DNA from: Pseudomonadota bacterium
Lineage (GTDB): Bacteria > Pseudomonadota > Gammaproteobacteria > Burkholderiales > Burkholderiaceae_C
Reading direction: 5' to 3'
Length of the DNA: 44,489 nucleotides
Assembly (NCBI GenBank): GCA_021808525.1
Contig: JAKBBK010000019.1
Coordinates: 1 to 44,489 of the forward strand
Shown piece by piece: positions 17,548 to 24,896 of this stretch. The translations under genes were made by a program, and so were the position numbers. The notes beneath the pieces were generated by a model. The model had not been told where the DNA came from and searched no databases. It was given only the letters and a program-made list of their open reading frames with translations. Each line of letters opens with the position of its first letter. The first letter of the stretch is position 1.

Positions 17548-17826
17548 TCAGTGATAGTCCACGATCTCGACCTGGTGGGCGCCGTCGATCTTCCAGACAA
17601 AGCACACTCGCCACTGGTCGTTGATGCGGATGCTGTGCTGGCCCTTTCGGTCATCTTTCAATGCTTCCAGATGGTTGCCCGGAGGGATTCGCAGACTGTC
17701 CAGCACGGTCGCAGCGTGAATCTGCAGCAGCTTGCGCCGGGCGACCCGCTCGAAGTTCTTGAACCGCCGCACGGGCTGGCTGTGGAACAGCGCCTCGGTC
17801 TCCGCGCACGCGAATGAATGGATCAT
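17548..17826 (-). CDS. higB: HigB-family toxin (RelE/ParE superfamily mRNA interferase)
   Basis: A 92-residue toxin of the HigB/RelE group, which cleaves mRNA on the ribosome. The N-terminus MIHSF and the core FKNFERVARRKLLQIHAA, LRIPPGNHLEALKDDRKGQHSIRINDQWRVCF and VEIVDYH match the family from end to end, so the gene appears intact. The ATG at 17826 falls where transcription should begin from the predicted promoter at 17832-17860, and no Shine-Dalgarno precedes it; the mRNA may be leaderless. It is followed directly by higA. Confidence 0.94.
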   Translation of the reverse strand: MIHSFACAETEALFHSQPVRRFKNFERVARRKLLQIHAATVLDSLRIPPGNHLEALKDDRKGQHSIRINDQWRVCFVWKIDGAHQVEIVDYH

Positions 17827-17831
17827 GGCGC

Positions 17832-17860
17832 ATGATGTTCCGCGTCGCGGAATCTGTCAA
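17832..17860 (-). promoter_or_regulatory. higBA promoter with operator palindrome in the spacer
   Basis: Read on the minus strand: a perfect -35 TTGACA (17860-17855), a 17-bp spacer, and -10 CATCAT (17837-17832, four of six). The spacer is almost filled by the perfect inverted repeat TTCCGCGTCGCGGAA (17838-17852), an ideal place for the HigA dimer to exclude RNA polymerase. The expected transcription start, about 7 nt after the -10, coincides with the higB ATG at 17826. Confidence 0.8.
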
Positions 17861-17902
17861 GCAGAAATGCCATCGCTGGCGTTCCTCGTGGAGATGCGAC
17901 CA

Positions 17903-17932
17903 CCCGGCCGGCGCCTGCGGCGCCAGGCCGGG
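17903..17932. other. Strong GC-rich stem-loop between higB and tRNA-Thr
   Basis: CCCGGCC (17903-17909) and GGCGCC (17910-17915) pair with GGCGCC (17919-17924) and GGCCGGG (17926-17932), with a TGC loop and one bulged A. It lies about 80 nt beyond the 3' end of the tRNA and just upstream of the higBA promoter. It could end transcripts coming from sspB/tRNA-Thr, but no T run follows on either strand, so intrinsic termination is uncertain. Confidence 0.45.
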
Positions 17933-18012
17933 CGAGACCCGCGCTGTGCTGCTGGAGGTGGACAGACTCGTGCAGGCCATCAGGGGCCGGCACAGGCCAG
18001 CGCGGGGACTTC

Positions 18013-18088
18013 TGGTGCCGCTTGTCCGACTCGAACGGACGACCTACCGCTTACAAGGCGGTTGCTCTACCAGCTGAGCTAAAGCGGC
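18013..18088 (-). tRNA. tRNA-Thr (anticodon UGU)
   Basis: A complete 76-nt cloverleaf on the minus strand. The acceptor stem is GCCGCTT/AAGCGGC, the D arm GCTC...GAGC, the anticodon stem ACCGC/GCGGT with loop CTTGTAA (anticodon TGT), and the T arm GTCCG/CGGAC with TTCGAGT. The 3' CCA is encoded. It starts 29 bp after the sspB stop on the same strand, so it may be processed from the sspAB transcript. The higBA module lies on its 3' side. Confidence 0.97.
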
Positions 18089-18117
18089 CGGGGATGCCTG
18101 GGGGTGCGGGGCGCGCC

Positions 18118-18687
18118 CTACTTGACCCGTTTGAGATGCGAACCCGGGGTGCGCGGGGGCGGCTCGGGCGGCTCCTCGCCCGGGGCCTTGCGCCCGGCCG
18201 CGGGCTCGGAGCCGGCCGGCGGCACGGCGTGCAGGCGCGGGCTCGTGACGGCGGGCGGCGCGGAAGCCGGCGCGGGTGCCGCGGCCTGCGGGGCGGATTC
18301 GCTCGGGGCTTCGGGCGCGGCGGCCCCCTGCCCGGCCTCGCCCTGGCCTTCGAGCTCGGGCTCGGTGACGGGAAAGGCCATGCCCTGGCCGTTCTCGCGG
18401 GCGTAGATGGCGGTGACGTGGCTGACCGGCACGACGATGTCGCGCGCCACGCCGCCGAAGCGGGCGCGGAAGCTGATGTCGTCGTTGCCCATGTTCAGGC
18501 CGCTGGTCGCGCCGAAACTGATGTTCAGCACGATCTCGCCGTTGCGCACGTGCTCGCGCGGCACGCGCACGCTGGAGTCGACCCGCACCGCCAGGTGGGG
18601 CGTGAAGCCGTTGTCGCAGCACCATTCGTACAGGGCGCGCAACAGGTAGGGCTTGGTGGAGGTGGAGCCCTCGGCGGTGTCGGTCAT
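18118..18687 (-). CDS. sspB: SspB, ClpXP specificity-enhancing adaptor
   Basis: SspB binds ssrA-tagged and other substrates and hands them to ClpXP. The 189-residue protein has the folded domain in residues 1 to about 110 (KPYLLRALYEWCCDNGFTPHLAVRV, then LNISFGATSGLNMGNDDISFRARFGG). A long Pro/Ala/Glu-rich flexible linker follows, and the C-terminal stretch SHLKRVK resembles the ClpX-docking tail (LRVVK in E. coli). The linker, about 65-70 residues, is longer than in E. coli. It lies 25 bp downstream of sspA, the conserved arrangement. Confidence 0.96.
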   Translation of the reverse strand: MTDTAEGSTSTKPYLLRALYEWCCDNGFTPHLAVRVDSSVRVPREHVRNGEIVLNISFGATSGLNMGNDDISFRARFGGVARDIVVPVSHVTAIYARENGQGMAFPVTEPELEGQGEAGQGAAAPEAPSESAPQAAAPAPASAPPAVTSPRLHAVPPAGSEPAAGRKAPGEEPPEPPPRTPGSHLKRVK

Positions 18688-18712
18688 GGTGGCCTCCAGC
18701 GGGGTGCCGGAT

Positions 18713-19324
18713 TTACTTGCGCATCACCTTCTCGGAGGGCGTCAGCGCCTCGATGTAGGCCGGGCGCTGGAAAATGCGCTCGGCGTACTTGGCCAGCGGC
18801 GCCGCCGACTTGGGCAGGTCGATGCCGTAGTGATCCAGGCGCCACAGCAGCGGCGCGATGGACACGTCGAGCATCGAGAACTCGTCGCCGAGCATGTAGC
18901 GGTTCTTGGTGAACACCGGAGCGAGCTGGGTCAGGCGGTCGCGGATGGCCGAGCGGGCCTTTTCCATGGCCTTCTCGTTGGCCTTGGTGGCGCGCGACTC
19001 CAGCGTGCCCACGTGCACGAACAGTTCCTTCTCGAAATTGAACAGGAACAGGCGCACCCGGGCCCGCGCCACCGGATCGCCCGGCATCAGCTGCGGATGG
19101 GGGAAACGCTCGTCGATGTACTCGTTGATGATGTTCGATTCGTACAGGATGAGATCGCGCTCGACCAGGATGGGGACCTGGCCGTAGGGATTCATGACAT
19201 TGACGTCCTCGGGCTTGTTGAAAAGGTCCACGTCACGGATCTCGAAATCCATGCCCTTTTCGAACAGCACGAAACGGCAACGCTGCGAGAACGGGCAGGT
19301 CGTGCCGGAATAAAGCACCATCAT
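18713..19324 (-). CDS. sspA: SspA, stringent starvation protein A (GST-fold RNA polymerase-associated)
   Basis: SspA is a glutathione-S-transferase-fold protein without GST activity that binds RNA polymerase and affects stress transcription. From the ATG at 19324 the product has 203 residues. It has the thioredoxin-like N-terminal half (MVLYSGTTCPFSQRCRFVLFEKGMDFE), the cis-Pro motif GQVPILVERDLILYESNIINEYIDERFPHP and the helical C-terminal half. The start is supported by AGGAG about 9 nt upstream; an in-frame start at 19348 would lie inside the terminator tail. It follows petC across a terminator-like hairpin. Confidence 0.95.
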   Translation of the reverse strand: MMVLYSGTTCPFSQRCRFVLFEKGMDFEIRDVDLFNKPEDVNVMNPYGQVPILVERDLILYESNIINEYIDERFPHPQLMPGDPVARARVRLFLFNFEKELFVHVGTLESRATKANEKAMEKARSAIRDRLTQLAPVFTKNRYMLGDEFSMLDVSIAPLLWRLDHYGIDLPKSAAPLAKYAERIFQRPAYIEALTPSEKVMRK

Positions 19325-19339
19325 GAGAGGCGACTCCTG

Positions 19340-19371
19340 AAAAAGCAAAGGGAGTGAGCTGACTCACCCCC
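19340..19371 (-). terminator. Rho-independent terminator between petC and sspA
   Basis: On the minus strand GGGGGTGAG (19371-19363) pairs with CTCACTCCC (19358-19350) around a TCAG loop, a 9-bp stem with one G-T pair. It is followed by TTTGCTTTTT (19349-19340). The sspA Shine-Dalgarno begins directly after the T run, so there is no space for a separate sspA promoter between terminator and gene. Confidence 0.75.
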
Positions 19372-19445
19372 GGGGGCAGGCTTCGGTGGTTGCGCAGCAA
19401 CGTGCCACGCCTGGGCGGGGGCACGCTTGCCGTGGGCGGGACGGA

Positions 19446-20252
19446 CTACGTCACGTCTTTCCAGTATTCGGTCTTGAGCCGCCACGTGATGAAGGTGAAT
19501 ACCGCCAGGAACAGCAGGACCACGACCCCGATGCGCTTGCGTTCGATCTGCGCCGGCTCGGCCATCCACTGCATGAAGGCCACAAGATCGGCAATCTGTG
19601 AATCATACCGCGTTTCCGGCAAGACCCCCGGGTGAAGCTGCCGGTAGCCCAGGAACACCTCGCGCCGGGCGGCCGGATCCGCGGGGTCGGATTCCAGGCG
19701 CATGCGCGCCGCGCGCTCGCCCTGCAGGCGCCACAGGGGATTGGGCATGGCCACGCCGGGCACCAGCAGGTTGTTCCAGCCGGTGGGACGCGCGGCGTCG
19801 CGGTAGAAGCTGAGCAGGTAGGTGTAGAGGAAGTCGGCGCCGGAGCCCTGCTCCGAACCCAGCGCGCGCTCGATCACCGACAGGTCGGGCGGCACGGCGC
19901 CGAACCAGTCCTGGGCCTGCTCGGGCGTCAGCGCCACGGTCATGGTCTCGCCCAGGCGTTGTCCGGTGAACATCAGGTTGGCCTGGATCTGCGCGGCGCT
20001 CAGGCCGATGGAGCGCAGTTTTTCGTAGCGCATGAACTGCGCCGAATGGCAGTTCAGGCAATAGTTGACGAACAGGCGCGCGCCGCTTTGCAGCGCGCGC
20101 ATGTCGCCCACGCGGTAGGGGGCGTGCAGCAGGCGGGGCGCGGCTTCGGCGCGCACGCCGCCGGCAAGGCCCAGCAGGCAGCAAAGGCTCAGCAGCGCGG
20201 CGCGCAGCAGCGCCGCCGGGCGCGGCGCGCGTACAGGCAGGTCGAGGGGCAT
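19446..20252 (-). CDS. petC: Cytochrome c1 of the ubiquinol-cytochrome c reductase (bc1) complex
   Basis: The 268-residue cytochrome c1 passes electrons from the Rieske protein to cytochrome c in the periplasm. It has a Sec signal peptide (residues about 1-35), the haem-binding CLNCH (residues 65-69), a candidate axial Met in PGVAMPNPLW, and a C-terminal membrane anchor (RIGVVVLLFLAVFTFITWRL). The start MPLDLPVRAP at 20252 begins the signal peptide; the reading frame is open far upstream but that part is antisense to petB. It lies 23 bp after petB and ends before a terminator. Confidence 0.95.
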   Translation of the reverse strand: MPLDLPVRAPRPAALLRAALLSLCCLLGLAGGVRAEAAPRLLHAPYRVGDMRALQSGARLFVNYCLNCHSAQFMRYEKLRSIGLSAAQIQANLMFTGQRLGETMTVALTPEQAQDWFGAVPPDLSVIERALGSEQGSGADFLYTYLLSFYRDAARPTGWNNLLVPGVAMPNPLWRLQGERAARMRLESDPADPAARREVFLGYRQLHPGVLPETRYDSQIADLVAFMQWMAEPAQIERKRIGVVVLLFLAVFTFITWRLKTEYWKDVT

Positions 20253-20275
20253 GGGGCGGCCTTGGGTGGCGGCGT

Positions 20276-21679
20276 TCAGTGCGGGCGGTAGACCAGGCGC
20301 TCGGGAACCGGGCGGCATCGTCCCAGCCGGCTCCACCAGGGCATGAGCCACAGGAATCCGAAATACGCGAAGGTGCAGGACACCGAGATCCAGTAGCCCA
20401 TCGGCGACGGCGGGGAGATGCCGAACCAGCCCAGCACCACGAAGGCGCAGACAAAACCCAGCAGCAGCGCCAGGTGCCAACGCGGGCGGTAGCGCATGGA
20501 CTTGACCGCCGAGCGGTCCAGCCAGGGCAGCGCGAACAGCGACAGCACCGCGCCGCCCATCACCACCACGCCCCAGAACTTGGCGTCCAGCGTGGCCAGC
20601 GCCCACAGCAGCCAGGCGCTGGCGCCTGCCAGCAAGGCGGCGCGCAGCGGCCGCCGGCGCGCGCGCCAGGCGCCGCGCAAGGCGGCCGCGCCCAGCACCG
20701 CCATCCACAGGTGCACCGAGGTGCTGGTGGTGGCGCGCAGCATGGAATAGAACGGGGTGAAGTACCAGACCGGCGCGATGTGCGGTGGGGTCTTCAGTGG
20801 GTCGGCCGGCATGAAATTGTTGTGTTCGAGAAAGTAGCCGCCGAAGGTGGGGGCGAAGAACAGCACCGCGCAGAACACCATCAGGAACACCGAGACCCCG
20901 AACAGATCGTGCACGGTGTAGTAGGGATGGAAGGTGATGCCGTCGCGGGGGTTGCCGCGTTCGTCCTTGTTGGCCTTGATCTCGATGCCGTCGGGGTTGT
21001 TGGAGCCGACCTGGTGCAGCGCGATGATGTGCGCGCCCACGATGGCCACCAGCAGCAGCGGGATGGCGACGATGTGGAAGGCGTAGAAGCGGTTGAGCGT
21101 GGCGTCGCCCACCACGTAGTCGCCGCGGATCCACAGGGCCAGGTCGGGGCCGATGCCGGGAATGGCCGAGAACAGGTTGACGATGACCTGGGCGCCCCAG
21201 AAGGACATCTGGCCCCAGGGCAGCAGGTAGCCGAAGAAGGCCTCGGCCATGAGCGCGAGAAAGATCAGGCAGCCGACGATCCACACCAGCTCGCGCGGCC
21301 TGCGGTAGGAACCGTACAGGAAGCCGCGGAACATGTGCATGTAGATGATGATGAAAAAGGCCGAGGCGCCGGTGGAATGGATGTAGCGGATCAGCCAGCC
21401 CCAGTCGACGTCGCGCATGATCAGCTCCACCGAGCCGAAGGCCAGCGCCGAGTCGGGCTTGTAGTGCATGGCCAGGAAAATGCCACTGACGATCTGCAGG
21501 GCCAGCACGAAAATGGCGAGCGAGCCGAAGTAGTACCAGAAGTTCAGGTTCTTCGGCGCGTAGTACTCGGTCAGATGCGCCGACCACAGCGCGGAGAAAG
21601 GGAAGCGGTCGTCGATCCACTGGCGCAGGCCGACGCGCTGTTCGGGCTCGACGATCTCGGGGGAAGGGCTCTGGGACAT
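20276..21679 (-). CDS. petB: Cytochrome b of the bc1 complex
   Basis: A 467-residue membrane protein carrying haems bL and bH. It contains the His-bearing helices (GWLIRYIHSTGASAFFIIIYMHMFRG and FYAFHIVAIPLLLVAIVGAHIIALHQ) and the Qo-site loop. The usual PEWY motif reads PVWY here (PHIAPVWYFTPFY), so the Glu involved in quinol oxidation in many species is Val; this variant is known in betaproteobacteria. The C-terminal part has further membrane helices typical of the full-length form. It lies 12 bp after petA. Confidence 0.96.
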   Translation of the reverse strand: MSQSPSPEIVEPEQRVGLRQWIDDRFPFSALWSAHLTEYYAPKNLNFWYYFGSLAIFVLALQIVSGIFLAMHYKPDSALAFGSVELIMRDVDWGWLIRYIHSTGASAFFIIIYMHMFRGFLYGSYRRPRELVWIVGCLIFLALMAEAFFGYLLPWGQMSFWGAQVIVNLFSAIPGIGPDLALWIRGDYVVGDATLNRFYAFHIVAIPLLLVAIVGAHIIALHQVGSNNPDGIEIKANKDERGNPRDGITFHPYYTVHDLFGVSVFLMVFCAVLFFAPTFGGYFLEHNNFMPADPLKTPPHIAPVWYFTPFYSMLRATTSTSVHLWMAVLGAAALRGAWRARRRPLRAALLAGASAWLLWALATLDAKFWGVVVMGGAVLSLFALPWLDRSAVKSMRYRPRWHLALLLGFVCAFVVLGWFGISPPSPMGYWISVSCTFAYFGFLWLMPWWSRLGRCRPVPERLVYRPH

Positions 21680-21691
21680 GGGCGGCTCTCC

Positions 21692-22270
21692 TCAGGCCTG
21701 GGCTTCGCCGAGCAGGATCTTGTGCTCGCCGACAAAGCGGTAGGGCGGCACCGGCAGGTTGGCCGGCGCCGGCATGTTCTTGAACACCCGCGCGGCGAGG
21801 TCGAACTGGGAGCCGTGGCAGGGGCACAGGAATCCCCCGTCCCAATCGGCCGGAAGCGAAGGCTGCGGCCCGGCGCGAAAGCGATCCACCGGAGAGCAGC
21901 CCAGGTGGGTGCAGATGCCCACCACCACCAGGTATTCGGGGCGGATGGAGCGCCAGCGGTTCTGCGCCCATGCGGGGGTCGGCACGTCCTGGTTTTTCGA
22001 CAGCGGGTCGGCCACCAGGGGCTCGGTATGCTCGAGACTGGCCAGCATCTGCGGCGTGCGGCGCAGGAACCAGATGGGCTGGCCGCGCCACAGCACGGTC
22101 ATTTTCTCGGCCGGGCGCAGCGCGGAGATGTCGACCTCGAGGGGCCCGCCCTCGGCCCTTGCCTTGGCCGAGGGGCCCAGGGATTCGGCGAAGGGCAGCG
22201 CGGCACCGGCGCCGCCCACGCATCCGGCCGCTCCCGCGGCGATCAACCAGATCCGGCGTTGCGAGTCCAT
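21692..22270 (-). CDS. petA: Rieske iron-sulfur subunit of the bc1 complex
   Basis: The 192-residue Rieske protein transfers electrons from ubiquinol to cytochrome c1. Cluster ligands are CTHLGC (residues 120-125) and CPCHGS (149-154). The N-terminus MDSQRRIWLIAAGAAG has a twin-arginine motif followed by a membrane anchor, so export should be by the Tat pathway, whose genes are in this window. The ATG at 22270 is chosen because the 29 residues before it are Arg/Gly-rich and not conserved. It is the first gene of petABC; an AT-rich island and palindromes lie upstream. Confidence 0.96.
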   Translation of the reverse strand: MDSQRRIWLIAAGAAGCVGGAGAALPFAESLGPSAKARAEGGPLEVDISALRPAEKMTVLWRGQPIWFLRRTPQMLASLEHTEPLVADPLSKNQDVPTPAWAQNRWRSIRPEYLVVVGICTHLGCSPVDRFRAGPQPSLPADWDGGFLCPCHGSQFDLAARVFKNMPAPANLPVPPYRFVGEHKILLGEAQA

Positions 22271-22628
22271 GGGTTCCCTCGGGCGTTGTCGATGGCCGCC
22301 TGCGGCCGTTCGGAAGGGCCTGGCGCGTACGCCCCGCCCCCCGTGCGAGGACCGCATTGTGGAACCCGCATGCCCCCGGGGGCATTAGGAAAACTATGTA
22401 TAAGCAGATCCTTATTTACCCGAGCTCCCCCGGATTCTTGCGTGCGCGCAAGCCGGCGTCGCGCCGGGCCTGCCGACGGGTTGCGATGCCGCGGCGCAGC
22501 ATGGCCCAGGGGCCCGGGAAAAGCCCTGCCTCGGCTTCGCAAAATCCGGGCTCTGGGTCAAAATACACTTCAGCTTCCTCGCTTCTACGATTTGTTCACG
22601 CAGTTCTCACGATACGGAGACGGTTCCG
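22271..22628. other. Divergent regulatory region between petA and mscL
   Basis: About 360 bp with no convincing gene. It holds a perfect 16-bp palindrome (22370-22385), an AT-rich patch right after it (22386-22418, containing TATACA-like and TAAATA-like stretches on the petA strand), and a second inverted repeat CTTGCG-TGCG-CGCAAG (22437-22452). Both divergent genes need promoters here, but I cannot assign a -35/-10 pair with confidence. Confidence 0.55.
22370..22385. promoter_or_regulatory. Perfect 16-bp palindrome upstream of petABC
   Basis: ATGCCCCCGGGGGCAT is identical on both strands and lies about 100 bp before the petA start, beside the AT-rich patch likely to hold the promoter. It may be an operator for a dimeric regulator; no known box is recognised. 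Confidence 0.4.
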
Positions 22629-23057
22629 ATGAGCCTTCTGAAGGACTTCAAGGATTTCGCGGTCAAGGGCAACGTGGTCGATCTGGCCGTGGCGGTGATC
22701 ATCGGCGGCGCCTTCGGCAAGATCGTCTCGGCCCTGGTCGGCGACCTGATCATGCCGGTGGTCGGCCTGGTGGTGGGCAAGATCGACTTCACCAACCTGT
22801 TCATCGTCCTGGGGGATTTGCCGGCCGGCACGCCGCGCACGCTGGAGGCCCTGAAAAAGGCCAACATCCCCGTGCTGGCCTACGGGGATTTCCTCACCAT
22901 CACCCTGAACTTCCTGATCCTGGCCTTCGTGATCTTCCTGATGGTGCGCATGATCGCCAAGCTCAAGCGGGCGCAGCCCGAGCAGGCCCCGCCCCCGCCG
23001 CCCACGCCCGAGGACGTGCTGCTGCTGCGCGAGATCCGCGACAGCCTCAAGCGCTGA
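22629..23057 (+). CDS. mscL: Large-conductance mechanosensitive channel MscL
   Basis: MscL is a homopentameric inner-membrane channel that opens under membrane tension and releases solutes in osmotic downshock. The 142-residue protein has the N-terminal amphipathic helix ([23 protein letters not shown]), the glycine-rich pore helix TM1 ([21 protein letters not shown]), a periplasmic loop, TM2 ([22 protein letters not shown]) and the cytoplasmic helix bundle ([13 protein letters not shown]). GGAG lies about 9 nt before the ATG. It overlaps the end of convergent pdxA by 11 bp. Confidence 0.97.
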   Translation: MSLLKDFKDFAVKGNVVDLAVAVIIGGAFGKIVSALVGDLIMPVVGLVVGKIDFTNLFIVLGDLPAGTPRTLEALKKANIPVLAYGDFLTITLNFLILAFVIFLMVRMIAKLKRAQPEQAPPPPPTPEDVLLLREIRDSLKR

Positions 23058-24084
23058 GCGCCGGCGCGGCCAGGCGCCGCGCCATCGCGATGGCCGAGCA
23101 CAGGCTGGCCTCGTCGGCCACGCCGCGCCCGGCGATGTCGAAGGCGGTGCCATGGTCGGGGCTGGTGCGCACGAAGGGCAGGCCCAGGGTGATGTTCACC
23201 CCCTGCTCCAGCCCCAGGTATTTCACGGGAATCAGCGCGTGGTCGTGCAGCATGGCGACGACCACGTCGAAGGCCCCGGGATGCCGCGGGGTGCTTCGGG
23301 CACGCATGAACACGGTGTCGGGCGCGTAGGGCCCGCTGGCGTCGATGCCCTCGGCGCGGGCGCGCTCGATGGCAGGCGCCAGGATGCGGATTTCCTCGTC
23401 GCCGAACAGCCCCCCCTCGCCGGCGTGGGGATTGAGCCCCGCCACGGCGATGCGCGGCGCCTGCAAGCCCCAGGCCCGCGCCGCCGCGTGGGTGATGCGC
23501 AGGGTCTGCAGCACGGCCTGTTCGGTGATCGCATCCAGCGCGCGGCGCACGCTGAGATGGATGGTCACCAGCACCGTGCGCAACTCGTCGTTGGCCAGCA
23601 TCATGCGCACCGGCGCGCCTCCGCACAGATCCTGCAGGATCTCGGTATGCCCGGGAAAACGTACCCCCGCCGCATGCAAGGCCTCCTTGTGGATGGGCGC
23701 GGTCACCAGGGCCGCCACCTCGCCCCGCAGGGCCGCGCGCGAAGCGGCCACGATGCTGGCGTGCGCGGCGGCGCCCGCGCGCGCGTCCACCCGCCCGGGC
23801 AGCAGATCGCGCAGCTCGGCCGCATCGACGCCCTCGGCCTGCACCACGGGGATCACCCCCGGCGGCAGAGCGCTCGCGTCGCCGGGCTGGTCGATGCGCG
23901 CCACCACGGCGCGCCCGCAGGCCTGCTCGCCGCGAAGATCCGCGGCGGCGCGCGCCAGCACCTCGGCGCAGCCGTAGACCACGCAGCCCCGGGCGTCCCC
24001 GCGTGCGTGGGCCTTCACGATGATCTCGGGGCCGATGCCCGCGGCATCGCCCATGGAGATCGCCAGGGGCTTGGGAGGGGTCAT
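23047..24084 (-). CDS. pdxA: PdxA, 4-hydroxythreonine-4-phosphate dehydrogenase
   Basis: PdxA catalyses the NAD-dependent oxidation of 4-phosphohydroxy-L-threonine in DXP-dependent pyridoxal phosphate synthesis. The 345-residue product begins with [20 protein letters not shown] and has the metal-binding motif [12 protein letters not shown], the residues [14 protein letters not shown], and [16 protein letters not shown], all typical. It lies 7 bp after the Nif3-like gene, so the two may form an operon. In many relatives pdxA neighbours surA/ksgA; that is not so here. Confidence 0.95.
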   Translation of the reverse strand: MTPPKPLAISMGDAAGIGPEIIVKAHARGDARGCVVYGCAEVLARAAADLRGEQACGRAVVARIDQPGDASALPPGVIPVVQAEGVDAAELRDLLPGRVDARAGAAAHASIVAASRAALRGEVAALVTAPIHKEALHAAGVRFPGHTEILQDLCGGAPVRMMLANDELRTVLVTIHLSVRRALDAITEQAVLQTLRITHAAARAWGLQAPRIAVAGLNPHAGEGGLFGDEEIRILAPAIERARAEGIDASGPYAPDTVFMRARSTPRHPGAFDVVVAMLHDHALIPVKYLGLEQGVNITLGLPFVRTSPDHGTAFDIAGRGVADEASLCSAIAMARRLAAPALSA

Positions 24085-24091
24085 GGCGGTC

Positions 24092-24838
24092 TCAGGCGGG
24101 GTTGTCCACGTCGATGAAATGGTGTTCGATGCCGAATTGCTGCGCCAGGTGCTCGCCCAGGGCCTGCACGCCGTAGCGCTCGGTGGCGTGGTGTCCGCAG
24201 GCCAGGTAGGCCACCCCCATTTCCCGTGCGTAATGCGCGGTGGGCTCGGAGATCTCCCCGCTGACGTAGGTGTCGGCTCCCGCCTGGCGGGCCTGCTCGA
24301 TCCAGCCTTGCGCCGCCCCCGTGCACCAGGCCAGGCGCCCGACCGGTGCCTCGGCCTGTCCCACCAGCAGCACCGGGCGGCCGAGCACGCGCTCCAGCGC
24401 CTGCACCAGCTCGGCGCGCGTGGCCTGCGGCGCGCGCCCCAGCAGGCCCAGGCCCTGCTTGCCGAAACGGCTCTCGGCCTGCCAGCCCAGGCGCGCGGCC
24501 AGCTGGGCGTTGTTGCCCAGCTGGGGATGCGCGTCCAGCGGCAGGTGGTAGGCGTACAGGTTCATGTCGGCCTGCAGCAGGGCCTTCAGGCGCTTGTGAC
24601 GTTGCCCGATCACGCGCGCATCCTCGCCACGCCAGAACCAGCCATGGTGCACCAGCAGCGCGCAGGCATCGAGCTCGGCGGCGCGACGCAGCAGTTCCAG
24701 GCTGGCGGTCACGCCGCTGACCACGCGCCGGATGCGCGCGCGCCCCTCGACCTGCAGGCCGTTCGGGGCATAATCGTCGAAGCTGTCGACGCTCAGCAAT
24801 TCGTGCAGGTGCTCCGCAAGGCGTTCGCGTGTGAGCAT
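24092..24838 (-). CDS. Nif3-like dinuclear metal-centre protein (YbgI family)
   Basis: A 248-residue member of the Nif3/DUF34 family with a toroidal hexamer fold and a two-metal site; the function is unsettled (hydrolase or GTP cyclohydrolase-like activities have been proposed). The conserved segments ALLVHHGWFWRGEDARVIG, NLYAYHLPLDAHPQLGNNAQLA, TGAAQGWIEQARQAGADTYVSGEISEPTAHYARE, LACGHHATERYGVQAL and HHFIDVDNPA carry the metal-ligand His/Asp/Glu residues. I prefer the start MLTRERLAEHLHELL at 24838, which matches the family N-terminus; ATGs at 24865 and 24898 are alternatives. It is divergent from the HtrA-like gene. Confidence 0.9.
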   Translation of the reverse strand: MLTRERLAEHLHELLSVDSFDDYAPNGLQVEGRARIRRVVSGVTASLELLRRAAELDACALLVHHGWFWRGEDARVIGQRHKRLKALLQADMNLYAYHLPLDAHPQLGNNAQLAARLGWQAESRFGKQGLGLLGRAPQATRAELVQALERVLGRPVLLVGQAEAPVGRLAWCTGAAQGWIEQARQAGADTYVSGEISEPTAHYAREMGVAYLACGHHATERYGVQALGEHLAQQFGIEHHFIDVDNPA

Positions 24839-24896
24839 GTCGGGTTCGGGCCGTGTGAGGTGCATGGGGGCACGGCAGCGCGACGAAACACGGGCC

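Noticed and set aside
14224..17817. Long plus-strand frame of about 1200 codons over the sensor kinase and acyl-CoA ligase
   Set aside because: It is antisense to two well-recognised genes and its product is Gln/His/Arg-rich without domains.
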